From the NCBI RefSeq assembly GCF_026000435.1, contig NZ_AP026763.1:1984001-2048000 (forward strand): DNA of 64,000 bases, read 5' to 3'. Numbering within the stretch: position 1 is the stretch's first letter; every line of letters begins with the position of its first letter. Shown in pieces: positions 51,203-61,123 of the stretch. The stretch comes from Vibrio sp. STUT-A11 (GTDB lineage: Bacteria; Pseudomonadota; Gammaproteobacteria; Enterobacterales; Vibrionaceae). The notes beneath the pieces are model-generated. The model was given only the letters and a program-made list of their open reading frames with translations. It did not search any database and had not been told where the DNA came from. The translations under genes were made by a program, and so were the position numbers.

Positions 51203-53557
51203 TTATTTCACATCGATAACGCGACTGGCTTTTTTATATTGTACTTTCCAACCTGACCAACGTGGCAGTTCCCAACGCTTTGGATCGCCTTTTCGGCTTC
51301 CTTCACTGTATATAACATGGACCAGCTTGCGACTGGCGAAGTACTCAACATCCAGCTTGAGTTCAGCAAGCAATAATTTTAGCGGGAATTTTTGAGCAAA
51401 ATCCTCGTATTCCCATTCTGGAACACCTGCGAAAGGCAAATCATCAGCATCGAAGAGCGCCATGTCTTCAACGGATGCAACACCCAGCGTTTGAAGTTGC
51501 TCAGTTAGCCAACCAGAAAGCGTTAGTGATTCCATAGCCGCAATATCTATCGTTTGTTGATTGAGTCCAAGTGAGTTATACAGCTTCCAATGTCGGATCT
51601 GCTGTTTTCTTAATGGTGCAAACCCCGGCATTAAGGTTTCATCTTCGATCATTTCTACGATAGATTGAATGGCAACGTCCCCTTGCAACTGCTGATATTC
51701 TGTTACGACGGTCCGACCAGCGTACACTAGGCTCATGGTTGCCCGTGGTGATTCTTTTTCATAATTGGTTTCGCCTTGTTGCCACTCTCCCAAGCTAAGG
51801 TCTTTAATGAGCGATAATGGAACTGGCATCATCACCGAAGCAAGATTGAGTGTCTGCTTTACACCTCTGCCGGGCACACTATGGCTATCCAACACTAACG
51901 CGGCTTCTTCGTTGTCAGGGAAACGGCTATTACGTCCTGTCACCATCTCCATCATGCCGTTCCCCAATGCATCTCGGCGACGTGCTCTGCGTACAAATAG
52001 CAGTTCAGGGTGAAGCTCTGCGATTGCATGACAGAGAGAATCGCGCCTGTATCTCGATGCAACTTCCAGTTGTGGTAACTCAAACAGCTCCCGCATTTGT
52101 TTAGCCAGTCCTTGCGCTTCTTCCAGCACATTTGCATCTACTGAAATTCCTGGTAATTGGTCACCGCGAACTAAACGAATCATCAGAGAAGCATCACATC
52201 CCCAAAGCTCTTCTTTCGCCAACGCTTCTGCCGCTTCACCACTTTGCAATTGATATAGCTGAGCTGGAATCGAAAGCGCGGCAGCTAAATCGATCATGGC
52301 TTCTTTTTCAGCTCGGGTTTGAATACGAGTCACTAAGTCAGCAAACAAGGCATCAATCGGCAAGGGATACACTTTTCTGCCATGCTCAGTGACCTCACCT
52401 TGGTCATCTACCGCTTGCATGGCTTTTAAGGTGTCAAACGCCAGGTTTAATGATTTGTCTGGGATCCTATCGAGAAACGGCAACTCTGCTAGACGGAATC
52501 CACAACAAGCGGCGGCTAACATCGGCTCAACTAATTCTTCTCGGTGCAGCTCGGGGGGCGTTATTAACTCTAAAGGCGCATGTTCTCCGTACAGTCTTAT
52601 ACAGGTCCCCTGCGCAACGCGACCTGCTCGTCCCATACGCTGTGCTGCGCTGGCCTTGGAAATGTTGCTTAGCGTTAATGCGGTGCGCCCGTTTCGCTGT
52701 ACGGTTCTTCGCTCCAAACCACTATCAATCACAACTCGAATGTTGGGAATGGTCAGTGACGTTTCAGCCACATTGGTCGCAAGTACAACTTTTCGTTGAT
52801 TTTGAATGGTCAAGGCTCGATTGCGTTCTTCATCACTCACAGAAGCGTGTAGCTTTACCACCAATACACTTTCCAGGCTTTGCAGCATCTGGGCGCATTG
52901 AGTGATTTCTTTACGACCAGGAAGGAATACCAGAATATCGCCTTCTTCATCCTCCAACGCTTCTTTAACTGCTCGAACGACATCATTCTCACAGCCTTTT
53001 TTGTTTGGAAGATAACGGCTATCAGCACTTCGATAGGTGACTGAAACAGGGAAACAACGACCTTCAGAGCGAAGACGTTTAGCCTGTAAGTAATGAGTCA
53101 GTTTCTCTCCCTCTAAGGTAGCGGAAGTGACAATAAGTCGATGGTTATTTTCCTGTTTCAAAAGCGCCGTAAGCAGATCAATGTCCCAACGGCGTTCATG
53201 AAACTCATCAACCATCACGATATCGAAGCTTGCCAGCTTATCTTCTGCGAACCACCGCAACGCCACTCCCGGCGTAACAAAAACCACTTCCGTGTTCTCA
53301 TCAAAATAAGCATGCAGCTTAATCGCATAGCCGACTTTCACACCAATGGGCTCACCCGATTGCTGAGCCAGAAACTCAGATAATGACGTGCACGCAATTC
53401 GGCGTGGCTCAATCACTAAAACACGGCCATGACTCGCCGCCCACAAGGGTAAGCGTGTTGATTTACCCGATCCTGTTTCAGCTTCGACAACAAGATGGTT
53501 GTGTTTCAGGTTTTGATCAAATTCAGCTTTTAGGCTATCGATAGGTAATAGAGACAT
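51203..53557 (-). CDS. DEAH-box ATP-dependent helicase (HrpB/HrpA-like)
   Basis: 784 residues. Walker A in VVEAETGSGKSTRLPLWAAS, motif Ia VLVIEPRRIAC, motif II DEFH (DEFHERRWDIDLL; Phe replaces the usual Ala), SAT in IVTSATLEG, motif V TNVAETSLTIPNIRVVIDSG, and motif VI SKASAAQRMGRAGRVAQGTC. C-terminal HA2/HrpB-like domains follow. Similar to but distinct from HrpB. A 3'-5' RNA helicase or translocase role is expected; the substrate is unknown. Confidence 0.88.
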   Translation of the reverse strand: MSLLPIDSLKAEFDQNLKHNHLVVEAETGSGKSTRLPLWAASHGRVLVIEPRRIACTSLSEFLAQQSGEPIGVKVGYAIKLHAYFDENTEVVFVTPGVALRWFAEDKLASFDIVMVDEFHERRWDIDLLTALLKQENNHRLIVTSATLEGEKLTHYLQAKRLRSEGRCFPVSVTYRSADSRYLPNKKGCENDVVRAVKEALEDEEGDILVFLPGRKEITQCAQMLQSLESVLVVKLHASVSDEERNRALTIQNQRKVVLATNVAETSLTIPNIRVVIDSGLERRTVQRNGRTALTLSNISKASAAQRMGRAGRVAQGTCIRLYGEHAPLELITPPELHREELVEPMLAAACCGFRLAELPFLDRIPDKSLNLAFDTLKAMQAVDDQGEVTEHGRKVYPLPIDALFADLVTRIQTRAEKEAMIDLAAALSIPAQLYQLQSGEAAEALAKEELWGCDASLMIRLVRGDQLPGISVDANVLEEAQGLAKQMRELFELPQLEVASRYRRDSLCHAIAELHPELLFVRRARRRDALGNGMMEMVTGRNSRFPDNEEAALVLDSHSVPGRGVKQTLNLASVMMPVPLSLIKDLSLGEWQQGETNYEKESPRATMSLVYAGRTVVTEYQQLQGDVAIQSIVEMIEDETLMPGFAPLRKQQIRHWKLYNSLGLNQQTIDIAAMESLTLSGWLTEQLQTLGVASVEDMALFDADDLPFAGVPEWEYEDFAQKFPLKLLLAELKLDVEYFASRKLVHVIYSEGSRKGDPKRWELPRWSGWKVQYKKASRVIDVK

Positions 53558-53795
53558 AAGATGTGGGATTTGTTCTGATAGTAAAGCGCATTATACCGAA
53601 ATAATGGCGAGATACATGGCTGTGCGAAAATCACTTTAATTGCAGCCAATATCTTGAACGCTTTTGAGTATATATTTCCGCCAAACGTGAATTATTTTGC
53701 AACATTACCTTGATGTGTATCAACGAATGTTTACAACTAAAGTCGGAAACCGTTAAAATTTAGCGCGCATCCTTTAACCCTACATAAGGCACCTA

Positions 53796-55484
53796 ATGAA
53801 CAACGACAAACGCCCGCTATATATTCCATATGCGGGACCCGCTCTTATGGCAACTCCTCTTTTGAACAAAGGCAGTGCTTTTTCTGCTGAAGAACGCAGT
53901 TCATTCAACTTAGAGGGCTTGCTTCCTGAAGCCACTGAAACCATCCAAGAACAAGTAGAACGTGCTTACCAACAATACAAAGGTTTCGAAAGTGACATGG
54001 ATAAGCATATTTATCTACGTAACATTCAAGACACCAACGAAACTCTGTTCTACCGCTTAGTACAAAACCACGTTTCCGAGATGATGCCAATCATCTACAC
54101 GCCAACCGTTGGCGCAGCCTGTGAGAACTTCTCCAATATTTACCGTCGTGGCCGTGGCCTTTTCATTTCTTACCCTAATCGTGACCGTATTGATGATCTG
54201 CTGAATAACGCAGCAAACCACAACGTAAAAGTGATTGTTGTTACCGACGGTGAGCGCATTCTGGGCTTGGGTGACCAGGGTATCGGTGGTATGGGCATTC
54301 CTATCGGTAAACTTGCTCTTTACACCGCTTGTGGTGGTATTAGTCCAGCTTACACACTACCAATCGTACTGGATGTTGGCACGAACAACCCTCAGCGATT
54401 GGCTGATCCAATGTATATGGGCTGGCGTCACCCTCGCATCACAGGTGCCGAGTACGACGCGTTTGTTGAAGAGTTCATTCAAGCAGTACAACGCCGCTGG
54501 CCCGATGCTTTAATTCAGTTCGAAGATTTTGCTCAAAAGAATGCAATGCCTCTGCTTGAGCGATACAAAGACCGTATTTGTTGCTTCAACGACGATATCC
54601 AGGGCACAGCCGCAGTTACTGTTGGTTCTCTGCTTGCTGCATGTAAGGCTGCGGGCACTAAACTGTCTCAGCAACGCATTACCTTCTTGGGTGCTGGCTC
54701 TGCTGGCTGTGGTATCGCAGAAGCGATCATCGCTCAAATGGTTTCGGAAGGTATTTCTGACCAACAGGCTCGCTCTCAGGTTTACATGGTCGACCGTTGG
54801 GGCCTACTGCAGGAAGGTATGCCAAACCTTCTTGATTTCCAACAGCGCTTGGTACAGAAACATGAAAATACCAAAGAGTGGGAAAATGAAGGCACTGGTT
54901 ACTCACTACTAGACGTAATGCGTAACGCGAAGCCGACTGTGCTTGTTGGTGTATCTGGTGCTCCAGGCCTATTCAGCCAAGAAGTCATCGAAGAGATGCA
55001 CAAACACTGTAAGCGCCCTATCGTGTTCCCGTTATCAAACCCAACCAGTCGTGTAGAAGCAACACCAAACGACATTATTCGTTGGACAAATGGCGAAGCG
55101 TTGGTGGCAACGGGGAGTCCATTCGCTCCAGTTGTACACGAAGGAAAGACTTACCCGATTGCTCAGTGTAATAACAGTTACATCTTCCCTGGTATCGGTC
55201 TCGGTGTTCTTGCAGTGAATGCAAAACGCGTCACTGATGAAATGCTGATGGAATCTAGCCGCGCACTTGCGACGTGTTCTCCTTTAGCGATTAATGGTCA
55301 CGGCGCGCTTCTTCCACCATTAGAAGAGATTCACCTCGTATCGAAGAAAATCGCTTTTGCTGTCGCTAAAAAAGCAATCGAACAAGGTGTGGCACTTGAA
55401 ATCACCGACGAAGCACTTCACGTTGCGATTGAACAATCCTTCTGGCAACCGGTTTACCGCCGTTACAAGCGAACATCGTTCTAA
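53796..55484 (+). CDS. maeA: NAD-dependent malic enzyme
   Basis: Oxidative decarboxylation of malate to pyruvate. 562 residues (E. coli 565). LPIIYTPTVGAACENFSNIY-type motif is present as MMPIIYTPTVGAACENFSNI; GIGGMGIPIGKLALYTACGG, FNDDIQGTAAVTVGSLLAAC, and the Rossmann loop ITFLGAGSAGCGIAEAI follow. Single-gene unit with a terminator. Confidence 0.97.
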   Translation: MNNDKRPLYIPYAGPALMATPLLNKGSAFSAEERSSFNLEGLLPEATETIQEQVERAYQQYKGFESDMDKHIYLRNIQDTNETLFYRLVQNHVSEMMPIIYTPTVGAACENFSNIYRRGRGLFISYPNRDRIDDLLNNAANHNVKVIVVTDGERILGLGDQGIGGMGIPIGKLALYTACGGISPAYTLPIVLDVGTNNPQRLADPMYMGWRHPRITGAEYDAFVEEFIQAVQRRWPDALIQFEDFAQKNAMPLLERYKDRICCFNDDIQGTAAVTVGSLLAACKAAGTKLSQQRITFLGAGSAGCGIAEAIIAQMVSEGISDQQARSQVYMVDRWGLLQEGMPNLLDFQQRLVQKHENTKEWENEGTGYSLLDVMRNAKPTVLVGVSGAPGLFSQEVIEEMHKHCKRPIVFPLSNPTSRVEATPNDIIRWTNGEALVATGSPFAPVVHEGKTYPIAQCNNSYIFPGIGLGVLAVNAKRVTDEMLMESSRALATCSPLAINGHGALLPPLEEIHLVSKKIAFAVAKKAIEQGVALEITDEALHVAIEQSFWQPVYRRYKRTSF

Positions 55485-55518
55485 ATTTAACCGCAAAATA
55501 ATAACTCGCCTAAAAATT

Positions 55519-55548
55519 AGCCCCTAACCCATAGGGGCTTTTGTTTTT
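55519..55548 (+). terminator. Terminator of maeA
   Basis: AGCCCCT / AGGGGCT stem followed by TTTTGTTTTTT. Confidence 0.85.
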
Positions 55549-55688
55549 TAAACGTTTTTTTATCATCCTAACCGTATTTTGGCACAAATGGACTTCTCTC
55601 TTTTTGTTTGTATCAGATATGATGAGACATACACTTTCATTTAAGGATAAAAAACGTTTTGTTGTTTTCTCGTATAAGGTCAAAGTGG

Positions 55689-56381
55689 ATGCTCAAATTT
55701 ACATGGAAGCGACTTGCTTTGATTTTGTCGATCGCTGTACTCGGCTTGCTGATATCCGTCATCGCTATCGACAGATGGGTAGTATTGCAAGCTAAAGAGA
55801 ATATTTTTACTGACTACGAACCAATACCCCAACATGAGGTAGCCGTCGTACTCGGCACTAGTAAATACATCGGAAAGATCCTCAACACTTACTACACCCA
55901 TCGCATCAACGCTGCAATTGAGCTTTACGAGCAAGGTAAGGTGAAACAATTTTTGCTCAGTGGTGACAACGCCCACCGCTCTTACAATGAGCCATGGACG
56001 ATGAAACGCGATCTACTCAAGGCAGGCGTCCCAGAAGAAGTCATTCATCTCGACTACGCCGGTTTTCGTACGCTCGATTCGATTGTACGTGCGAAAAAGA
56101 TATTCGCTTCTGAACGCTTCCTTATTGTGACTCAGCGTTTTCATTGTGAACGCGCTCTATTCATCGCTAATGCATACCACATCGACGCACAATGTCTTGC
56201 GGTTGCCGGGTCTGTTACCAACAAACAGAAAGCGTCAATGCGCATGCGCGAACTGCTTGCCCGCGTGAAAGCATTTCTCGATCTTTACGTTATAAATACG
56301 CAGCCGAAATTCCTCGGCCCTCAAGAGCCAATTTTCGCTGTCAAAGAGCCCATCGAACCGAGGCAAGTTCCTGTCGAATAG
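55689..56381 (+). CDS. sanA: SanA/YdcF-type DUF218 membrane protein
   Basis: 230 residues from ATG 55689, with AAGG nine bases before (E. coli SanA is 239). An N-terminal membrane helix (LALILSIAVLGLLISVIAI) anchors a periplasmic DUF218 domain (VAVVLGTSKYIGKILNTYY, FLLSGDNAHRSYNEPWTMK, FRTLDSIVRAKKIF, FHCERALFIA). SanA affects envelope permeability and vancomycin sensitivity in enterobacteria; the biochemistry is unknown. Confidence 0.88.
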   Translation: MLKFTWKRLALILSIAVLGLLISVIAIDRWVVLQAKENIFTDYEPIPQHEVAVVLGTSKYIGKILNTYYTHRINAAIELYEQGKVKQFLLSGDNAHRSYNEPWTMKRDLLKAGVPEEVIHLDYAGFRTLDSIVRAKKIFASERFLIVTQRFHCERALFIANAYHIDAQCLAVAGSVTNKQKASMRMRELLARVKAFLDLYVINTQPKFLGPQEPIFAVKEPIEPRQVPVE

Positions 56382-56600
56382 CCAACAAAGCTGACTTATG
56401 GCTCTAATAATACTTCTATAAAAAGAATGGGTAGCATTCTACCCATTTCTAATTCTCGACATCACATTTTCATCTTTGCTCTGCGATTCAAGCCAAACTT
56501 AACTCCTCATCCAATGTAACATTTGGGCAATAAATAAATACAAGTCAGTTACCTTGCCATAAAAAACCGACAAAAAGGCAATGAATAAGGAGCACACCCT

Positions 56601-57971
56601 ATGACCGCACTCGCTGTGACATTGAAGAACTGGTTCTTCACTCGCAACAGCATGATATTGAATGCAAATATCCTGCTATTCATTATCTTGTTTAATACCC
56701 TACCCTTTGAACCACAAGTCGTAACCGGCATTAGCATCTTGGTTTTTGTTGCGATTTTGTGGCTAACGGAAGCCATTCACGTAAGTATTACAGCATTGTT
56801 GATACCGTTACTCGCCGTGTTCTTGGGCGTGTTTAATACACAAGCCGCGCTCAACAACTTTTCTAACTCAATCATCTTCTTGTTCTTAGGTGGTTTCGCC
56901 TTAGCGGCAGCACTACATAAACAGAAGTTAGACCAAGCGATTGCTGATAAGGTGTTGTTAATCGCCCAAGGAAAAATGTCGGTCGCCGTCTTTATGCTGT
57001 TTGGTGTGAGTGCGGGTCTGTCAATGTGGATCTCTAATACGGCAACCACGGCAATGATGCTTCCTCTGGTACTAGGTGTGATGAGCAAACTTGATGGCGA
57101 TAAAAACCATCGTACATTCTTATTCGTTCTGCTTGGTATCGCATACAGTGCGTCAATCGGTGGTATTGCGACACTGGTTGGTAGCCCACCTAACGCAATT
57201 GCAGCAGCCGAAGTGGGACTTAACTTTACCGAGTGGATGGAGCTTGCACTGCCAATCTCATTATTGTTGATGCCAGTTGCGGTTCTGGTTCTGTACGTCA
57301 TGACAAAGCCTGATTTAAGCCATAAGTTTGAGCTTGACCACACTCCTGTCGAGTGGACTAATGGCAAAAAAGTCACTTTAGCGATTTTCCTCCTGACGGT
57401 TACGCTTTGGATCTTTAGCAAGCCAATCAATGCGATGCTAGGTGGCTTTGCGAAATTTGACACTTTAGTGGCAATTGGCGCGATCCTTCTTCTGGGCGCC
57501 TCTCGCTCGGTTGAATGGAAAGACATCGAAAAAACAACCGATTGGGGCGTATTGATTCTGTTCGGCGGTGGTATCTGTTTAAGTAACGTCCTGAAAGAGA
57601 CGGGAACCAGTGTTTTCTTAGCACACGGCTTGTCAGGCTTTCTGGAGCAGGCAGGCGTTCTACTGACGATTCTTGCCGTCGTTGCCTTCGTTGTATTCTT
57701 AACTGAATTTGCGAGTAACACCGCAAGTGCAGCACTGCTAGTACCTGTTTTTGCAACCATAGCTGAAGCACTCGGCATGTCGCCAGTGATTCTTTCAGCA
57801 TTGATTGCGGTCGCAGCATCATGTGCGTTTATGTTGCCAGTAGCGACGCCACCAAACGCGATTGTATTTGGTACAGGTCATATCAAGCAAAAAGAGATGA
57901 TGCGTATCGGTCTTGTTCTTAACATTGCATGTATTGGTGTACTGACACTGTTTGCTTGGCTTTTCTGGTAA
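56601..57971 (+). CDS. DASS-family sodium/dicarboxylate symporter (VcINDY-like)
   Basis: 456 residues with about eleven membrane helices and the two SNT substrate motifs of the family: WISNTATTAMMLPLVLG and FASNTASAALLVPVF, each followed by a PPNA motif (VGSPPNAIAAAE, ATPPNAIVFG). Close to the crystallised V. cholerae VcINDY (462 residues), which imports succinate and malate with sodium. maeA nearby uses malate, a suggestive but unproven link. Ended by a strong terminator. Confidence 0.9.
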   Translation: MTALAVTLKNWFFTRNSMILNANILLFIILFNTLPFEPQVVTGISILVFVAILWLTEAIHVSITALLIPLLAVFLGVFNTQAALNNFSNSIIFLFLGGFALAAALHKQKLDQAIADKVLLIAQGKMSVAVFMLFGVSAGLSMWISNTATTAMMLPLVLGVMSKLDGDKNHRTFLFVLLGIAYSASIGGIATLVGSPPNAIAAAEVGLNFTEWMELALPISLLLMPVAVLVLYVMTKPDLSHKFELDHTPVEWTNGKKVTLAIFLLTVTLWIFSKPINAMLGGFAKFDTLVAIGAILLLGASRSVEWKDIEKTTDWGVLILFGGGICLSNVLKETGTSVFLAHGLSGFLEQAGVLLTILAVVAFVVFLTEFASNTASAALLVPVFATIAEALGMSPVILSALIAVAASCAFMLPVATPPNAIVFGTGHIKQKEMMRIGLVLNIACIGVLTLFAWLFW

Positions 57972-58051
57972 GCCTAGCACTCACATTAGCACTACACTGC
58001 TGTACCTCATTACTTATTTCCCCCTAAATGGTGTACAGCAGTTTCCCGACA

Positions 58052-58075
58052 GGTGGCCAATTGGCCACCTTTTTT
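58052..58075 (+). terminator. Terminator of the symporter gene
   Basis: The 18-base palindrome GGTGGCCAATTGGCCACC is followed by a T run. Confidence 0.88.
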
Positions 58076-58187
58076 AGCTTAGTTCCCAAAATTTAAAGCT
58101 CCTGATTCCCGCCAACATTCTATTCACCCCTGCCCCTGACTTTGCATTCGGTATATACTGTGCAAAAACACAATAATGAGTAATGTT

Positions 58188-59012
58188 ATGTCCTTAATTG
58201 CAACAGGTACGCTGAACAAAATGCGTGCTTCTCTGGATGGTGCAGTAAGTTACCGTCTTCCCGTCGGTGATGAAGAAATAGACCTTTCTCCATTCCTTGG
58301 TCAAACCTTAACGCTTACCCATACTGGCAATATTTTCTGCTGTTCATGCGGCAAGAAAACCAAAAAAAGCTACTCACAAGGTCACTGTTTTGTTTGTATG
58401 AGAAAACTGGCAAGTTGCGATATGTGCATCATGAAGCCAGAGACATGTCACTACGAACAAGGGACTTGTCGAGAGCCGCAATGGGGCGAAGAAAACTGTA
58501 TGGTGGATCACTTCGTGTATCTGTCGAATACTTCCAGCCTTAAAGTCGGTATCACTCGTCACACGCAAATCCCAACACGCTGGATTGATCAGGGCGCGAC
58601 TCAAGGTTTGCCGATCTTTAAAGTAAAAACCCGCCACATTTCTGGCTTAATTGAAGTTGAACTGGCAAAACATATTGCCGATAAAACCAACTGGCGCGCA
58701 TTGCTTAAAGGTGATGGAGAGCCGATTGCGCTTCAAGACCGATTTGCGGAACTGCTTCCTCTGGTTGAAGACAAAATCGCCGAAATCAAGCAACAGTACG
58801 GTGAGGACGCAATCGTGGTGTTAAATGAGAACATCACAGATCTTAGCTACCCAGTACAACAACACCCGACAAAAATCACCTCGCATAACTTCGACAAGAA
58901 CCCTGTGGTAACAGGCACTCTGCAAGGTATTAAGGGTCAATATCTGATCTTCGATACTGGCGTGATCAACGTGCGTAAGTTTACTTCTTATGAAGTTGAA
59001 GTGAGCGCTTAG
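58188..59012 (+). CDS. DUF2797-family zinc-binding protein
   Basis: 274 residues from ATG 58188; an ATG four codons earlier is equally plausible by ribosome site. Cys-rich N-terminal part: FCCSCGKKTKKSYSQGHCF, CMRKLASCDMCIMKPETCHY, so two zinc sites are likely. The segment VYLSNTSSLKVGITRHTQIP, then RWIDQGAT, resembles a GIY-YIG-like core. The C-terminal half is of unknown fold. Nucleic-acid binding is inferred, not shown. Confidence 0.82.
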   Translation: MSLIATGTLNKMRASLDGAVSYRLPVGDEEIDLSPFLGQTLTLTHTGNIFCCSCGKKTKKSYSQGHCFVCMRKLASCDMCIMKPETCHYEQGTCREPQWGEENCMVDHFVYLSNTSSLKVGITRHTQIPTRWIDQGATQGLPIFKVKTRHISGLIEVELAKHIADKTNWRALLKGDGEPIALQDRFAELLPLVEDKIAEIKQQYGEDAIVVLNENITDLSYPVQQHPTKITSHNFDKNPVVTGTLQGIKGQYLIFDTGVINVRKFTSYEVEVSA

Positions 59013-59024
59013 AACTGCGTAAAT

Positions 59025-59058
59025 CAAAAAAGCTCGAGTATTACGCTCGAGCTTTTTG
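59025..59058 (+). terminator. Terminator after DUF2797 gene
   Basis: AGCTCGAG / CTCGAGCT stem with A run before and T run after; could work both ways. Confidence 0.85.
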
Positions 59059-59128
59059 TTATCTATTTGGATTCATACAAATCAGGAAAATTAACTGGTC
59101 AGGGAACAGGGTTCGATACGCAAACTCT

Positions 59129-59166
59129 ATTTGCCATGGATGGCAAATCGAAGCCCCATGGATGGG
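59129..59166. repeat. Two adjacent palindromes sharing CCATGGATGG
   Basis: ATTTGCCATGGATGGCAAAT (9-base arms, 2-base centre) and CCCATGGATGGG (5-base arms) lie seven bases apart at the 3' side of the PLP-enzyme gene. No T run follows, so they are not ordinary terminators. Possibly part of a small dispersed repeat. Confidence 0.5.
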
Positions 59167-59247
59167 TTGATGCGTGTTTGTGTTCGATGCCTGCTTTCTG
59201 GTTCTCTATAATTAACTATGACCACTTTCTTACTTAGGTTGGATTCA

Positions 59248-60483
59248 CTAGGCATCCAGAATACTTTCAATCACATCAAACAACATATCCACTTCTTCAA
59301 GTGTGTTGTAATGCATGCAACCAATTCGCACAACACCACCGGTCTCTTCCAGTCCAAGCTGACGAACTAAACCCAATGCGTAAAAATGCCCGTTCCAGAC
59401 ACAAATATTGTGCTCACCCAGTGTTTTGGCAATAAACTCTGGCGAATATCTATCGAAAGTCAACGCAAATGTTGGTGTACGAAGCTGCGTATATTCCTTA
59501 TCGATGCCATACAGTTTGACGCCCTCTAGCGCATCTAATCGCTGTAAGAAGCGCTCACTTAATCGCTGTTCATGCTGAGTGTAAAGCGCAAAACTTTGTT
59601 CCAGTCTTTGGCGAAGTGGTAACCCTTCTTCACCAAACTGCGCTAAGTATTCAACGGCTGCGGTTACGCCAGCCAAGCCTTCAAAACTTTGCGTCCCTGT
59701 TTCAAATCGGCCTGGGCCTATATTCGTTGCTGGCTCAACTTTATATGGACGAATGCTGTGTAGCCACTGGTCTGCAACATAGGCGATTCCGACATGTGGA
59801 CCGAAGAACTTGTAGGCAGAACATGCCAGGAAATCACATCCTAACTCCTGTACATCCACAAGATGGTGCGGCGCATAGTGCACAGCGTCGACGTAAACTT
59901 GAGCGCCAACTTGATGCGCCATTTCCACGACACTTTGAATATCGACAATTGACCCAGTGGTATTAGAAGCATAAGTGACTGCGACCAAGCGAGTTTTTTC
60001 TGACAACAAGCTTTGTAGATGTTCAAGATCAAGCGTACAGTCATCCTCATTGATACGAACCTGATGAACGACTGCGCCTTTGTCTTCCGCAGCCTGCTGC
60101 CAACTCGACACGTTTGAATAGTGATCTAAGGCAGAAACAATAATTTCATCGCCCTCTTGCCACTCTCGGCTGATCGCACGACTTAATTGGAAAGTCAGCG
60201 ATGTCATGTTTGCACCAAATACAATGTTGCCAGAGGACGGCGCATTCAATAGCGCCTGAGCTGATTCTCGCGCACTTTGCATCACATTAACGGTCGTTTG
60301 GCTAGAAAAATAGTGCCCACCTAAATTCGAGTTGTAGTAACCAAGGTAAGCCACCATAGCATCGAGTACTGACTGTGGTACTTGCGAGCCACCAGGGCCG
60401 TCAAAAAAAGTAACCGGTCTGTCGTTATGGTACTGCGCTAACGCAGGAAACTGCTGTCTGATTTGATTAAGATTGAAGTTCAT
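59248..60483 (-). CDS. Class V PLP-dependent aminotransferase / desulfurase-like enzyme
   Basis: 411 residues from ATG 60483, which overlaps the end of the upstream dioxygenase gene. Cysteine-desulfurase fold: FFDGPGGSQVPQSVLDAMVA, VSALDHYSNVSSWQQAAEDK, the PLP Asp in AQVYVDAVHYAPHH and the PLP lysine in FLACSAYKFFGPHVGIAYV. There is no Cys loop typical of IscS/SufS, so the substrate is probably another amino acid. Coupled to a 2OG-Fe dioxygenase. Confidence 0.85.
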   Translation of the reverse strand: MNFNLNQIRQQFPALAQYHNDRPVTFFDGPGGSQVPQSVLDAMVAYLGYYNSNLGGHYFSSQTTVNVMQSARESAQALLNAPSSGNIVFGANMTSLTFQLSRAISREWQEGDEIIVSALDHYSNVSSWQQAAEDKGAVVHQVRINEDDCTLDLEHLQSLLSEKTRLVAVTYASNTTGSIVDIQSVVEMAHQVGAQVYVDAVHYAPHHLVDVQELGCDFLACSAYKFFGPHVGIAYVADQWLHSIRPYKVEPATNIGPGRFETGTQSFEGLAGVTAAVEYLAQFGEEGLPLRQRLEQSFALYTQHEQRLSERFLQRLDALEGVKLYGIDKEYTQLRTPTFALTFDRYSPEFIAKTLGEHNICVWNGHFYALGLVRQLGLEETGGVVRIGCMHYNTLEEVDMLFDVIESILDA

Positions 60484-61123
60484 TACGCTTGTCCGTTGCC
60501 GTAAGTACAAATACATCCATATGGCCAGCTTTATCGTCAATCACAGAGCGGATTGGACAGGCGTTATGCCAGAGTTTACTGTCTGCCAACATTGCGACTT
60601 CGCCGTTTTCCAGCACCTTACGAAAGAATGGTGCTTGGTTGTGGCTGCTGTATAGCATGATATCACCACCAATGATGTTGTGACGGCCAACCCCTACCAT
60701 TGCGATGTGATCAAAGCCATCTTGGTGTACACCTTCTGGTGCTACTTGAGTCTCATCTTCAAAGGCGGTGATGCGGATTTGGTGAATTTCGATTTCTTGT
60801 CCATTCACTAGGTGATTCGCATTAACAAACAGCTCGCACATTTCTCTAAAGCCTTCACTAAGCAGAATATTCTTTTCAATCGGCTCAAATTGGCGAACAA
60901 CATCACCCTGGAATCGGTTGATATCTGAAGACTGAACAAAGCTGTTTTTGTTCAAATCGATGACTTTGCCATTTTCAAAACTGACAACAGAGTAACGTCT
61001 CAATCGGTATTGGCCATCGGCATGATCCGTATGTGGTAGCGTTTCAAAAGATGGTGAAAGTTGCTCAATTGCTGCCATGCTGAGCTGGGTTAAATGTAGA
61101 GTATTCTCGCGTGAATGTAACAT
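60467..61123 (-). CDS. 2-oxoglutarate/Fe(II) dioxygenase (PF10014-like)
   Basis: 218 residues from ATG 61123 (AAGGAG then six bases). Iron-ligand pattern HQDG (VAPEGVHQDGFDHIAMVG) and a distal His in LADSKLWHNACPIRSV, with an R downstream in the same stretch for 2-oxoglutarate. The family includes L-isoleucine 4-hydroxylase of Bacillus, so a free amino-acid hydroxylase is likely. The stop overlaps the PLP-enzyme start by 17 bases, implying a two-step pathway. Confidence 0.8.
   Translation of the reverse strand: MLHSRENTLHLTQLSMAAIEQLSPSFETLPHTDHADGQYRLRRYSVVSFENGKVIDLNKNSFVQSSDINRFQGDVVRQFEPIEKNILLSEGFREMCELFVNANHLVNGQEIEIHQIRITAFEDETQVAPEGVHQDGFDHIAMVGVGRHNIIGGDIMLYSSHNQAPFFRKVLENGEVAMLADSKLWHNACPIRSVIDDKAGHMDVFVLTATDKRNELQS

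Noticed and set aside
56777..57778. A 333-codon open frame on the minus strand
   Set aside because: It lies wholly inside the dicarboxylate symporter gene on the other strand, whose product has clear SNT/PPNA motifs; the antisense product has no recognisable domain.
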